From: JAKRSD01 sp964473995
GTDB taxonomy: Bacteria; Bacteroidota; Bacteroidia; CAIKAF01
Reading direction: 5' to 3'
DNA length: 10,434 nucleotides
Assembly: GCA_964473995.1 (NCBI GenBank)
Contig: CAYYRB010000068.1
Location: 1 to 10,434 of the forward strand
Below the pieces are notes generated by a model that saw only the letters and a program-made list of their open reading frames with translations, had not been told where the DNA came from and did no database searches. Shown here piece by piece: positions 1-6,882 of this stretch; positions within the stretch are counted from its first letter, which is position 1; each line of letters starts with the position of its first letter. The position numbers and the translations under genes were made by a program.

Positions 1-78
1 CCAAGATCCCTCAAGATTACCAGCAGCCACTGCAAGATTATTTGCATCTGCTTTAATGATGGTTTTGTGAAGAAGGTA

Positions 79-95
79 CGACCCCGTCGGGGTCG
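79..95. repeat. REP-like perfect hairpin
   Basis: CGACCCC (79-85) and GGGGTCG (89-95) form a perfect 7-bp GC-rich stem around the three-base loop GTC. It lies 52 bp beyond the stop codon of the Y1 transposase and shares the core TACGA-x-CCC...TCGGG with a second hairpin exactly 50 bp away. Short GC-rich imperfect palindromes beside a Y1 transposase are what REP (repetitive extragenic palindrome) units look like. No T-run follows on either strand, so an intrinsic terminator is less likely. Confidence 0.5.
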
Positions 96-128
96 AATAT
101 GGTTTTGGTTTCTGTTTTCTAAAATATA

Positions 129-146
129 CGAGCCCTTCGGGTTTAG
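129..146. repeat. REP-like imperfect hairpin next to transposase stop
   Basis: GAGCCC (130-135) and GGGTTT (139-144) pair around the loop TTC on the plus strand, with three G-C pairs, one A-T and two G-T wobbles. Its TACGA lead-in (127-131) repeats the one at 77-81, so the two hairpins are direct copies at a 50-bp pitch. It begins only two bases beyond the stop codon of the transposase, where the right-end structure recognised by an IS200-like or REP-associated transposase would be expected. It may also act as a weak 3' end for that gene. Confidence 0.45.
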
Positions 147-614
147 CTATTCCAGCCATTCAAATAGGTACTGGTCTTTAAATTCTATCTCAAATTTTTT
201 AAGCAATTCAATATATTCTTCCTTGAAATTATGCTTTTTATGATGTTCTTTTTGGTTCATGATGTAATTGATGACATTGCTCAAATCTCTATGGCTATAG
301 GAGAATGCACCATACCCTTCCTGCCAATAAAAATTCTGCCGCAAAAACTTGCGCTCATTGATAAATTCATTAGATGCTTTTTTGACTTCCCGCACGAGGT
401 CAGACAAACAACATGACGGCTTCATTCCAATCAAAAAGTGAATATGATCGGGCATGCCGTTTATTGCCAGTAACTTTTGGTCTTTATTGCGTAAAATTCC
501 TGTAATGTATTTATACAACTCATCTTCCCATGAAGCATGAATTAAATTTTGTCTTCCCTTTACGGCAAATACAACCTGTATGTAAATCTGCGAAAATGTG
601 CCAACTCTTGACAT
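147..614 (-). CDS. IS200-like / REP-associated Y1 transposase
   Basis: This 155-residue protein belongs to the IS200/IS605 TnpA family (Y1_Tnp, HUH single-strand nucleases), which cut and rejoin single-stranded DNA at hairpins through a phosphotyrosine intermediate. The metal-binding HUH motif is visible as PDHIHFLIG (H57, H59). The catalytic tyrosine is most likely Y117 in NYIMNQ, with Q121 as the usual third metal ligand. The WQEGYGAFSYS stretch (97-107) and the FEWLE C-terminus are typical of Bacteroidota members, and the length is normal, so the gene looks intact. It starts at ATG 612-614 and stops at TAG 147-149. No accessory TnpB is present. Two REP-like hairpins lie just past its 3' end and I see no matching hairpin at its 5' end, which favours a domesticated REP-associated (RAYT) enzyme over a mobile IS200 copy. 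That choice is inference. Confidence 0.9.
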   Translation of the reverse strand: MSRVGTFSQIYIQVVFAVKGRQNLIHASWEDELYKYITGILRNKDQKLLAINGMPDHIHFLIGMKPSCCLSDLVREVKKASNEFINERKFLRQNFYWQEGYGAFSYSHRDLSNVINYIMNQKEHHKKHNFKEEYIELLKKFEIEFKDQYLFEWLE

Positions 615-629
615 GCGGATGCGTTTGGT

Positions 630-637
630 TAAAGATA
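630..637 (-). promoter_or_regulatory. candidate -7 box for the transposase gene
   Basis: On the minus strand the sequence TATCTTTA matches seven of eight positions of the Bacteroidota -7 consensus TAnnTTTG and ends 15 bases before the transposase ATG. It sits directly after the T-run of the aconitase terminator. No clear -33 TTG element was found, and such AT-rich matches are common by chance. Confidence 0.25.
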
Positions 638-666
638 AAAAAAAGCCCCGACGTGTGCCGGGGCTT
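635..666 (-). terminator. intrinsic terminator of aconitase gene
   Basis: AAGCCCCG (643-650) and CGGGGCTT (659-666) make a perfect 8-bp stem with an 8-base loop. Read on the minus strand, the stem is followed by an uninterrupted T-run (complement of A637-A644, the last two paired in the stem). It lies 24 bp past the aconitase stop codon and insulates the transposase gene downstream. This is a textbook Rho-independent terminator. Confidence 0.9.
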
Positions 667-690
667 CGTTCTATTATTTTCTCATCAGCT

Positions 691-2697
691 TCAGCTGTTC
701 AAAAACTGACGCAGTACATACTGCAGAATGCCTCCGTGGCGGTAATACTCAATCTCAATTTGAGAATCCAGACGGCAATCGGCCTTGAAGGTAATTTGGG
801 TTCCGTCTGCACGATGTGCGATTACCGTCATTTCCTTTCCGGGGGTTAGGCCTTCGCCTATGCCTAAAATGGAAAATGTTTCTTCTCCCGATAATCCGAG
901 AGTTGCCGCATTTTCGCCGGCTTTATACACCAACGGCAATACACCCATGCCTACCAGGTTGCTGCGGTGGATGCGCTCATAGCTCTCGGCGATAACCGCT
1001 TTTACGCCCAACAGGAAGGTTCCTTTGGCTGCCCAGTCGCGCGAGGATCCTGAACCGTATTCTTTGCCCGCCAAAACGATGAGCGGTGTCTTTTCGGCCT
1101 GGTAACGCATGCTGGCATCGTAAACGGTAGTTTCTTCGCCGGTAGGCAGGTATTTGGTGAAACCGCCTTCCTGTGCGGCCAATTTATTTTTGATACGCAC
1201 ATTGGCAAACGTTCCGCGCATCATCACCTCGTGATGACCACGGCGGCTTCCGTAGCTGTTGAAATCGGCCTTGGCCACACCGCGCTCCGTAAGCCATTTG
1301 CCCGCAGGGGTAGCCTCTTTAAAAGAACCCGCGGGTGAGATATGGTCGGTGGTGATGGAGTCTCCCAGCATAAGCAGGGTGCGCGCTCCGGTGATATCGA
1401 TGGGGGTTCCCGCCTCGGCGGAAAGATTATTGAAGAATGGGGCTTCCGCAATGTAGGTAGACTCGGCATCCCAGGCGAAAATTTCACCTGTGGGTGCTTC
1501 CAGTGCTTTCCATGCCTCGTCGCCTTCAAATACGGTGGCGTAGCTTTCTGCAAAGTCTTTGCTTGTAACCGACTTGCGCACCATGTCATGAATTTCTTCG
1601 TTGGTGGGCCAGATGTCTTTCATGTACACCGGATTCCCTTGCTGATCAGTCCCCAGGGGTTCATTGAATATGTCAATATCNNNNNNNNNNNNNNNNNNNN
1701 NNNNNNNNNNNNNNNNNNNNNNNNNNNNNNNNNNNNNNNNNNNNNNNNNNNNNNNNNNNNNNNNNNNNNNNNNNNNNNNNCAGCCGAACTCGGGACTCAT
1801 GTTGGATACGGTGGCGCGATCGGGTACGGAGAGTGTATCCAATCCCGGCCCGAATACTTCCACAAATTTTTCCACCACACCGTATTTGCGGAGCAGTTGG
1901 GTAATGGTAAGTACCATATCGGTTGCGGTGGTTCCTTCGCGCAGACTTCCTGTGAGTTTAAGGCCGATTACCTCGGGCATTGTAAAGAAAAGCGGTTGTC
2001 CCAATAGGGCAGCTTCCGCTTCGATACCGCCCACGCCCCAGGCAATTACTCCGATTCCGTTTACCATTGGGGTATGTGAGTCAGTACCCACGAGCGTGTC
2101 GGGGAATGCATATCCGTCGCGCGGGATAATTCCTTTGGCCAGATATTCCAAATTCACTTGGTGGCAGATTCCCATGCCCGGAGGCACCACACCGAAATTG
2201 TCAAATGCTTTCTGAGCCCATTTCAAAAATTGATACCGCTCTTTGTTGCGCTCATATTCCAAAGCTACGTTTTTGGACAATGCATCTTTGGTTCCGAAAT
2301 AATCAATCTGCACGGAGTGATCGATCACTAAATCCACGGGAACCAGCGGATTAATCTGTGACCCTTTTTTTCCTTTCCGTACGGCTTCTGCACGTATGGA
2401 GGTGATGTCCACAACGGCCGGAACTCCCGTGAAATCCTGCATGAGTACGCGGGCAGGTTTGAAAGGTATTTCTTTGTCAGCCGGTTTGGGCTGCCAATTC
2501 AGAATGGTATCTACGTTTTCTTTGGTGATGGCAAAGTCATCAAAATTTCGGATGGCATTTTCCAACAAAACCCGGATGGAAAAAGGCAGTCGGGAAATGT
2601 TTTTTCCCTGTGCTTCCAAGTCTTTTAAGCTGAAGTATTTGAATGTTCCCAGTGCGGTGTTTAATTCCCGGCGTATGCCGTACAAATCTTTTTCCAT
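691..2697 (-). CDS. aconitate hydratase AcnA, interrupted by an assembly gap
   Basis: AcnA-type (IRP1-like) aconitase, the TCA-cycle enzyme that interconverts citrate and isocitrate through cis-aconitate in the cytoplasm. Recognisable blocks, numbered from the ATG at 2695-2697, are HQVNLEYL (about 179-186), TDSHTPMVNGIGV (about 205-217) and WGVGGIEAEAALLGQP. After the gap come KDIWP, LGDSITTDHISPAGS, FNSYGSRRGHHEVMMRGTF and the substrate-binding KEYGSGSSRDWAAKG of the swivel domain. The visible protein is 305 residues before and 329 after a 100-N gap, against about 890-930 for the family. So roughly 230-290 residues are probably missing, including the segment with all three [4Fe-4S] cysteines. 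Both sides are in one frame, so a true gap in an intact gene must have length 1 modulo 3. A longer reading from TTG at 2737-2739 is rejected because that codon overlaps the likely promoter box. The gene is followed by its own terminator and appears monocistronic. The IRP1-like form differs from the mitochondrial-type aconitase of many Bacteroidota. Confidence 0.95.
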   Translation of the reverse strand: MEKDLYGIRRELNTALGTFKYFSLKDLEAQGKNISRLPFSIRVLLENAIRNFDDFAITKENVDTILNWQPKPADKEIPFKPARVLMQDFTGVPAVVDITSIRAEAVRKGKKGSQINPLVPVDLVIDHSVQIDYFGTKDALSKNVALEYERNKERYQFLKWAQKAFDNFGVVPPGMGICHQVNLEYLAKGIIPRDGYAFPDTLVGTDSHTPMVNGIGVIAWGVGGIEAEAALLGQPLFFTMPEVIGLKLTGSLREGTTATDMVLTITQLLRKYGVVEKFVEVFGPGLDTLSVPDRATVSNMSPEFGXXXXXXXXXXXXXXXXXXXXXXXXXXXXXXXXXXDIDIFNEPLGTDQQGNPVYMKDIWPTNEEIHDMVRKSVTSKDFAESYATVFEGDEAWKALEAPTGEIFAWDAESTYIAEAPFFNNLSAEAGTPIDITGARTLLMLGDSITTDHISPAGSFKEATPAGKWLTERGVAKADFNSYGSRRGHHEVMMRGTFANVRIKNKLAAQEGGFTKYLPTGEETTVYDASMRYQAEKTPLIVLAGKEYGSGSSRDWAAKGTFLLGVKAVIAESYERIHRSNLVGMGVLPLVYKAGENAATLGLSGEETFSILGIGEGLTPGKEMTVIAHRADGTQITFKADCRLDSQIEIEYYRHGGILQYVLRQFLNS
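1681..1780. other. assembly gap (100 N)
   Basis: Exactly 100 N, the conventional placeholder for a scaffold gap of unknown size, lies inside the aconitase gene. Aligning the two flanks with what I know of the AcnA family suggests that the real missing sequence is several hundred bases, not 100. Confidence 0.99.
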
Positions 2698-2736
2698 GAT
2701 GCTCTGTGTTTCAGTTTGATTATTTCGTTCCTCCGG

Positions 2737-2744
2737 CAAAAGTA
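2737..2744 (-). promoter_or_regulatory. candidate -7 box of aconitase promoter
   Basis: Read on the minus strand, TACTTTTG (followed by C) is a full match to the Bacteroidota -7 consensus TAnnTTTG. It lies 39 bases before the ATG at 2695-2697, giving a predicted leader of about 30 bases. A GGAGG sits inside that leader but about 28 bases from the ATG, too far to act as its ribosome site. No TTG was found at the usual -33 spacing; the nearest is about 33 bases upstream. Confidence 0.45.
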
Positions 2745-2901
2745 ATATTTTGGCGGTAGTTTTAAAAACACATAAATCAACCTTTGTCGCTCCGCGGCTT
2801 TAAAGACATTTTGCCGCAACTTTATAATGGAATGTGCTCGATAGAATATTTTTCGGATTGGGATAGCCGATTGATTAAAAATGAAGATTAATAAGTCATT
2901 A
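2745..2901. other. AT-rich spacer upstream of aconitase
   Basis: This spacer lies between the aconitase promoter and the stop codon of the GT28-like gene. I see no RNA gene and no convincing terminator. A 5-bp GCGGC/GCCGC pairing around 2792-2818 has a 14-base loop and no T-run. Confidence 0.5.
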
Positions 2902-3993
2902 TCAGCCTGCCTGCTTATCGGTCATTTCCGCGAGCCATCGCCTGATTTCTTTGGCTAAAGTAGGATTTCCGTTCAATGTGTTTTTTGGCGATAAATGTTC
3001 CTTATGCTGCAATATGGAACGGAGGTTGAATTGATCTTGCGTGGAGTAGGTGAAAATTCCCTTTTCTGAAAGATACCTGGCCAGATATTCCTGTTCGGTT
3101 TGTCCGGGTGTGGGCACCAGATGTGCATGCAAACCGATCGAATATAACTCCATAATGGAAGTATATCCGCTACGGCAGATTGTTTTTTTTGAAAGCGCGT
3201 AAGCATGTTGAATTTCTCCGGTACCGGCAAGATCAATTATTTCAACATGCGCCGTTACATCGTTCGGATTACCCTCTATTCCGCGAATGAGCAAGAAATT
3301 CAGGTTGGGAAACTCCTTAACCTGATTCAGGAAGAGGTTCTCTAGCCGGGTACGTTGCGGTTCCGGCCCGGAAAGAATGAGCGCGGCATCGTATATTTTT
3401 GTCTTTTCGGAAAGTTCTGTGAAACGACTTAACGGGCCTATAAACGTTGTGTTTTCAGGCGGTTTGTTTCCATGGGCTAAAAGCCCTGACAGATTTTGGT
3501 CTCCCTCAAAATCTGGTACCCAAATTTCGGAAAAAGAGGAGGTGAAATGCCGGTTCAATTTTTTCGCCAGAAAATCGGTTGGTCCGAAACCCGTTTGAAT
3601 ATTCAGTTGGTGGGTTATAAATACAGATGGTATGCGGTCTGAAAAGGCCCCGTAACGGTTATCACTGATTATGCCTTGGATATTTAAATTCGTTATCGCT
3701 TTTTTGATGAATCGGGATTCTTTGGCTATTCCCAGAAGTTGTCTTGGTGTTTGAAGGGACATGTAAAGCGGCATGAATCGTCCATGAGTCGGGTAACGGA
3801 CAGGAACTCCCGGAAACTTGATCCACGCCAAATTGGGGAATTCCTGCCTGAGTAAATGGAGTGGACCCGCATCTGCAGCAATAACCGGTTGAGCCCCTGC
3901 GTCAATCAATTCCCTAATTACGGGTACACACCTTACGGCATGTCCCAATCCCCAATCCAGGGGACAAACCAGAATACGCGGTTTTTGGCTCAT
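2902..3993 (-). CDS. MurG-like (GT28) family glycosyltransferase
   Basis: A 363-residue protein with the two-domain GT-B layout of MurG-like glycosyltransferases. The N-terminal acceptor domain opens with ILVCPLDWGLGHAVRCVPVI (7-26), the glycine-rich loop of the first Rossmann fold, and has ISDNRYG at 109-115. The C-terminal sugar-nucleotide domain carries SGPEPQRTRLE (208-218), CRSGYTSIMEL (273-283) and PTPGQTEQEYLA (294-305). The last two correspond to the nucleotide-sugar binding signature of GT28 enzymes. No signal peptide or membrane segment is evident, so a cytoplasmic enzyme acting on a membrane-bound acceptor is likely. Donor and acceptor cannot be read from sequence; an envelope glycolipid or polysaccharide precursor is inferred. 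It is not MurG itself, judged by the divergent motifs and lack of cell-wall neighbours. The start is ATG 3991-3993, 82 bp from the divergent dehydrogenase gene. Confidence 0.8.
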   Translation of the reverse strand: MSQKPRILVCPLDWGLGHAVRCVPVIRELIDAGAQPVIAADAGPLHLLRQEFPNLAWIKFPGVPVRYPTHGRFMPLYMSLQTPRQLLGIAKESRFIKKAITNLNIQGIISDNRYGAFSDRIPSVFITHQLNIQTGFGPTDFLAKKLNRHFTSSFSEIWVPDFEGDQNLSGLLAHGNKPPENTTFIGPLSRFTELSEKTKIYDAALILSGPEPQRTRLENLFLNQVKEFPNLNFLLIRGIEGNPNDVTAHVEIIDLAGTGEIQHAYALSKKTICRSGYTSIMELYSIGLHAHLVPTPGQTEQEYLARYLSEKGIFTYSTQDQFNLRSILQHKEHLSPKNTLNGNPTLAKEIRRWLAEMTDKQAG

Positions 3994-4051
3994 TTCAGCG
4001 GTTGAAGGTAAAAATTCCCCGGTTTTCTTTTCCGCCTGCGTTTCTCTTTTT

Positions 4052-4059
4052 TATTTTTA
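4052..4059 (+). promoter_or_regulatory. candidate -7 box for the SDR-comEC pair
   Basis: TATTTTTA matches seven of eight positions of TAnnTTTG and ends 16 bases before the ATG at 4076, in the 82-bp divergent spacer. A TTG occurs far upstream near 4001 but not at a good spacing. The match is in a T-rich tract and may be chance. Confidence 0.25.
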
Positions 4060-4075
4060 CGGAAAATCAACAACT

Positions 4076-4756
4076 ATGAAACATGCCCTTGTTACGGGTG
4101 CAGGAAGGGGAATTGGACGGGCCATAACCGAAAAATTGGCTTCTTCAGGTTATCGTGTAGTGGCCGTGGCGCGCACACGGGAGGAGTTGACGGGCTGGCA
4201 ATACACTGAAAAGATTCACCCTTTCGTCGCTGATGTTACTGTGGCTTCTCAAAGACAGGCGCTTTATCAGTTTTGTCTCGATCAAAAAACAATGCCGCAC
4301 GTGTTGGTGAATAATGCCGGGTTGTATGCATCCGATAAGGCTGTCGGTGTACCTTCAGTTTTGGAGGATAGCCTCCAGATCAATCTGATTCAGGTACGGG
4401 AAATGACGGATTTGTTTTGGGAGTATATGGCCTCCGTTAAGAACGCTCATGTGTTTAACATCATTTCTATTCTTGGGCGCGAAATTCGTTCTGAGGCGGC
4501 ATCCTACACCATAGCCAAGCATGCCTTGGCCGCTTACAATAAATTGCTGGTTCATGAGGGAAAAGCCCGTGGCATAAAGGTTACGGGAATTTTCCCGGCA
4601 TCTGTTTATACATCTGCATGGGAAGGAACGGGCGTAAACCCTGATTTACTGATTAAACCTGAGGACGTGGCGTTTTTGGTAGAAGCCTCGCTGCATCTTT
4701 CACCCGCTGCGGTTCCCGAAGAAATTCACCTGGGCTGCATGACGCCCGGTTTTTAA
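4076..4756 (+). CDS. SDR family NAD(P)-dependent oxidoreductase
   Basis: A 226-residue classical short-chain dehydrogenase, a cytoplasmic Rossmann-fold enzyme that reduces or oxidises a carbonyl or hydroxyl group with NAD(P)H. The cofactor loop TGAGRGIG is at 7-14, an acidic D53 is in VADV, and NNAG is at 79-82. The catalytic set is N103, S131, Y144 and K148 (SYTIAKHAL), all present. R33 after the second beta strand (VAVARTREEL) hints at NADPH preference, but that is inference. The C-terminus is short (226 against about 250 residues), so the substrate loop is reduced and the substrate cannot be predicted; FabG or sepiapterin reductase-like roles are possible but unsupported. It starts at ATG 4076-4078 and stops 9 bp before comEC, so the two are probably co-transcribed. 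Confidence 0.9.
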   Translation: MKHALVTGAGRGIGRAITEKLASSGYRVVAVARTREELTGWQYTEKIHPFVADVTVASQRQALYQFCLDQKTMPHVLVNNAGLYASDKAVGVPSVLEDSLQINLIQVREMTDLFWEYMASVKNAHVFNIISILGREIRSEAASYTIAKHALAAYNKLLVHEGKARGIKVTGIFPASVYTSAWEGTGVNPDLLIKPEDVAFLVEASLHLSPAAVPEEIHLGCMTPGF

Positions 4757-4765
4757 AACGGATTC

Positions 4766-6817
4766 ATGACCTTCAGCCGGGCTCCTTTGGTGAAATGGAT
4801 TGTTCCCCTCATGGGGGGTATTTGGACATGGGATTTGGCAGGCAATCCGCCATTATGGCCATTTTACCTGGTTTTTTTGGTTTTACCTTTTCTTATTTAT
4901 TCCGCGTATTCAAAGGCAAACCGCTTTATAAATACGGCTTTTTTCGGTGTGTTCATCTGGCTGATTTTATTTTTTGGATCCTGGTGGTGGGCAGGCTTTT
5001 TTTCGTCCTCTGAAAGTCGGTTGCCGGAAAATAAATCCATGTGGGTAAGAGCCATTTTGGAGGATGTACCTGAATTCAAGTCAGGCCGTTATCGGACGAC
5101 GGCAAAGGTGCTTGAATATGCAACTACTGATGACTCTGCCCGCGTAAAAAGCCGGGTGCTTTTTTATTTTCAACCGGATGTGCCTTGTTCCGATTGGGCT
5201 CCCGGCGATGAGTTGTGGATGCAATGTAAGTTCCTGCCGATCCGACCTCCGATGAATCCCGGCGAATTCAACATGGAACGGCATTATCGGTTTAAGGGAA
5301 TTTTCAGCCGGGCGTATGTGTCGGCTCATCAAGTGGGGCGACATAAGCCAGCAACCGGTTTTTCCTTCGCCCGGTTTTTTTCCGATGCGCGCAAATCGCT
5401 CTCTGCACGTATTGATGCCGCCTTCCGTTCACCTCGCGAAGCGGGCCTGGGAAAGGCGCTTGTTTTTGGCTACAAAAGCGAATTGGACGAAGAAACCGTG
5501 CAGGCTTTTTCCCGTTCGGGAACATCGCATGTTCTCGCCGTATCGGGGCTTCATGTGGGTATCATTTGGCTTATGATGGATCGGCTGCTTTACCCATTAA
5601 GCCGTACGCGTCGGTTACGGTGGATTAAATTCACGTTGTCCCTTGCTTTTTTATGGTTTTATGCTTTGCTTACGGGCATGAGCCCTTCCGTGGCCCGTGC
5701 CGCTTTCATGTTCTCTTTTATGGCGTTGTCTACCGTTGCGGAAAAACGCTACAATTCACTGAATATTTTAGCTTTTTCGGCTATTATTTTATTGTTATTC
5801 AATCCTCCCGTGCTTTTTTCTCCCGGATTTCAGCTTTCCTATGCTGCCGTCGCCGGGATTTTAATTATGTATCCGCTCATCAACGGAGCTTTCTATTTTC
5901 CTCAAAAAATACTTGGCGGAATATGGTCCATGACTGCCCTTACCTTGGCGGCTCAAATTGCCACTACACCTATCACGCTGTATTGGTTTGGCAGCTTTCC
6001 TACCTGGTTTGCTTTTTCCAATTTGCTTATCGTTCCACTCTCCGGAATTGCCTTGTATGCGGGTGTGGCCGGACTTGTTTTGGCCCCTGTTCCTCACGTA
6101 GGCACACTGCTCATGCATCTTTTTCAATTGTTCATAAAGGTGATGTTGTCTTTGGCGGAATTTTTTTCTGATTTGCCCAATGCCGTTATGGCCCTTTCTT
6201 TTTCGCTTTCAGAAAGTATTATGGCCGTATTTTCTTTGCTTTTCGCCATTCTGTTTTTTCAGCGGAAACACGTTGTCTATTTTGCTTTTTTTACGCTGCT
6301 GTTGATCGGTATCGTTGGATTTCGAATAAATCGTGAATGGCGATGGATACAGAGAGAAAAATGGGTAGCTTACTCGCTGAAAAAAGGCGCTTTGTTTCGC
6401 TATGTGAATGGACGGACAGCCTATGATTATTCCACTCCCGGATTTGACTCTTCTTCCTACCGATTTTCCATTTTGCCTTCCGATCAACGTTGGGGAATAC
6501 GGAAAAAAGACGCCCTTTCTGATGCGAACGGTCTGATTTCCGTGCCCGGATTCAGGATGGTTATTCTCAAAAAAAGTCACTTTGCTACGTCAGGATTTCC
6601 ACCCATTAGGTGCGATGCGGTTGTTCCCGGGCCTGACCTTACTTTTCTGGATGTGGAAAAATTGTTGAATCGTTTTCGCTTCAACTATATGCTGCTTACG
6701 GCAGAAACACCGCGCAAGCGACGGGAAAAGTGGACAGTGATTTGCCGAGAATGGGGGATACCGGTTTACGACCTTACCCAGACGGGCTGGAAAGAGCTTA
6801 AACCGCGAGGATTTTGA
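4766..6817 (+). CDS. ComEC/Rec2 family DNA-uptake channel protein
   Basis: A 683-residue polytopic inner-membrane protein of the ComEC/Rec2 family, the channel that carries single-stranded DNA into the cytoplasm during natural transformation. Hydrophobic N-terminal helices (about 10-80) lead into a soluble DUF4131/OB-like region (about 90-190) with cysteines C141 and C154, which could form a disulfide. The Competence domain follows (about 225-500). Its signature GTSHVLAVSGLHVGII is at 252-267, with TGMSPSVARAAFM near 303-315 and FNPPVLFSPGFQLSYAAVAG near 345-364. After the last membrane helices (about 500-518) comes a soluble tail of about 165 residues without the HxHxDH metal site of the metallo-beta-lactamase domain found in many ComEC proteins. 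Such a short tail is usual in Bacteroidota as far as I know. The start is ATG 4766-4768, just after the dehydrogenase stop. The gene converges with the esterase gene. Confidence 0.93.
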   Translation: MTFSRAPLVKWIVPLMGGIWTWDLAGNPPLWPFYLVFLVLPFLIYSAYSKANRFINTAFFGVFIWLILFFGSWWWAGFFSSSESRLPENKSMWVRAILEDVPEFKSGRYRTTAKVLEYATTDDSARVKSRVLFYFQPDVPCSDWAPGDELWMQCKFLPIRPPMNPGEFNMERHYRFKGIFSRAYVSAHQVGRHKPATGFSFARFFSDARKSLSARIDAAFRSPREAGLGKALVFGYKSELDEETVQAFSRSGTSHVLAVSGLHVGIIWLMMDRLLYPLSRTRRLRWIKFTLSLAFLWFYALLTGMSPSVARAAFMFSFMALSTVAEKRYNSLNILAFSAIILLLFNPPVLFSPGFQLSYAAVAGILIMYPLINGAFYFPQKILGGIWSMTALTLAAQIATTPITLYWFGSFPTWFAFSNLLIVPLSGIALYAGVAGLVLAPVPHVGTLLMHLFQLFIKVMLSLAEFFSDLPNAVMALSFSLSESIMAVFSLLFAILFFQRKHVVYFAFFTLLLIGIVGFRINREWRWIQREKWVAYSLKKGALFRYVNGRTAYDYSTPGFDSSSYRFSILPSDQRWGIRKKDALSDANGLISVPGFRMVILKKSHFATSGFPPIRCDAVVPGPDLTFLDVEKLLNRFRFNYMLLTAETPRKRREKWTVICREWGIPVYDLTQTGWKELKPRGF

Positions 6818-6865
6818 GGCCTTTCGGAATGTGAAGAACAGTCACTTTAATTCAACGAAAATTCA

Positions 6866-6878
6866 GGCGGTAACCGCC
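6866..6878. terminator. weak hairpin between convergent genes
   Basis: GGCGG (6866-6870) and CCGCC (6874-6878) form a perfect 5-bp GC stem with a TAA loop, in the 65-bp gap between the convergent comEC and esterase genes and 4 bases past the esterase stop. On the minus strand it is followed by TGAATTTT, a poor T-run, and on the plus strand by GCTCTTATT. It could end either transcript, but support is modest. Confidence 0.35.
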
Positions 6879-6882
6879 GCTC

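Larger units (their letters stand above)
1..146. other. left-edge region, possible gene tail plus hairpins
   Basis: No complete gene fits here. On the plus strand, positions 3-56 read KIPQDYQQPLQDYLHLL and then stop at TAA (54-56), which could be the C-terminal end of a gene entering from the left. On the minus strand an uninterrupted frame runs from an ATG at 156-158, inside the end of the transposase, off the left edge, but it passes straight through both hairpins and I do not recognise it. With so few codons neither reading can be proven. The rest is T-rich spacer holding the two hairpins listed separately. Confidence 0.3.

Noticed and set aside
3..158. A minus-strand open frame from ATG 156-158 to the left edge, ending in readable sequence such as KADANNLAVAAGNLEGS.
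   Set aside because: It overlaps the transposase end, is translated through both hairpins, and matches no family I know. The only possible start is in the transposase gene.
643..666. The GC-rich palindrome upstream of the transposase as a left-end REP unit.
   Set aside because: It has the stem plus T-run of an intrinsic terminator in the aconitase direction and lacks the TACGA lead-in and 3-base loop of the two downstream hairpins.
1342..2215. Long plus-strand frames opposite the aconitase (183-221 codons).
   Set aside because: Both are extended artificially by the N run and lie antisense to a strongly conserved enzyme. They are shadow frames.
2792..2818. GCGGC ... GCCGC inverted repeat in the spacer upstream of aconitase.
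   Set aside because: It has only 5 base pairs with a 14-base loop, no T-run, and a position that fits neither gene end.
5653..6171. A 172-codon plus-strand frame inside comEC.
   Set aside because: It is out of frame with a clear family member, is rich in Cys, Phe and Tyr as frame shadows of membrane genes often are, and has no recognisable domain.
6830..6850. GTGA ... TCAC hairpin followed by TTTAATT after comEC.
   Set aside because: The four-pair stem is too weak for a terminator. The GC hairpin at 6866-6878 is the better candidate.
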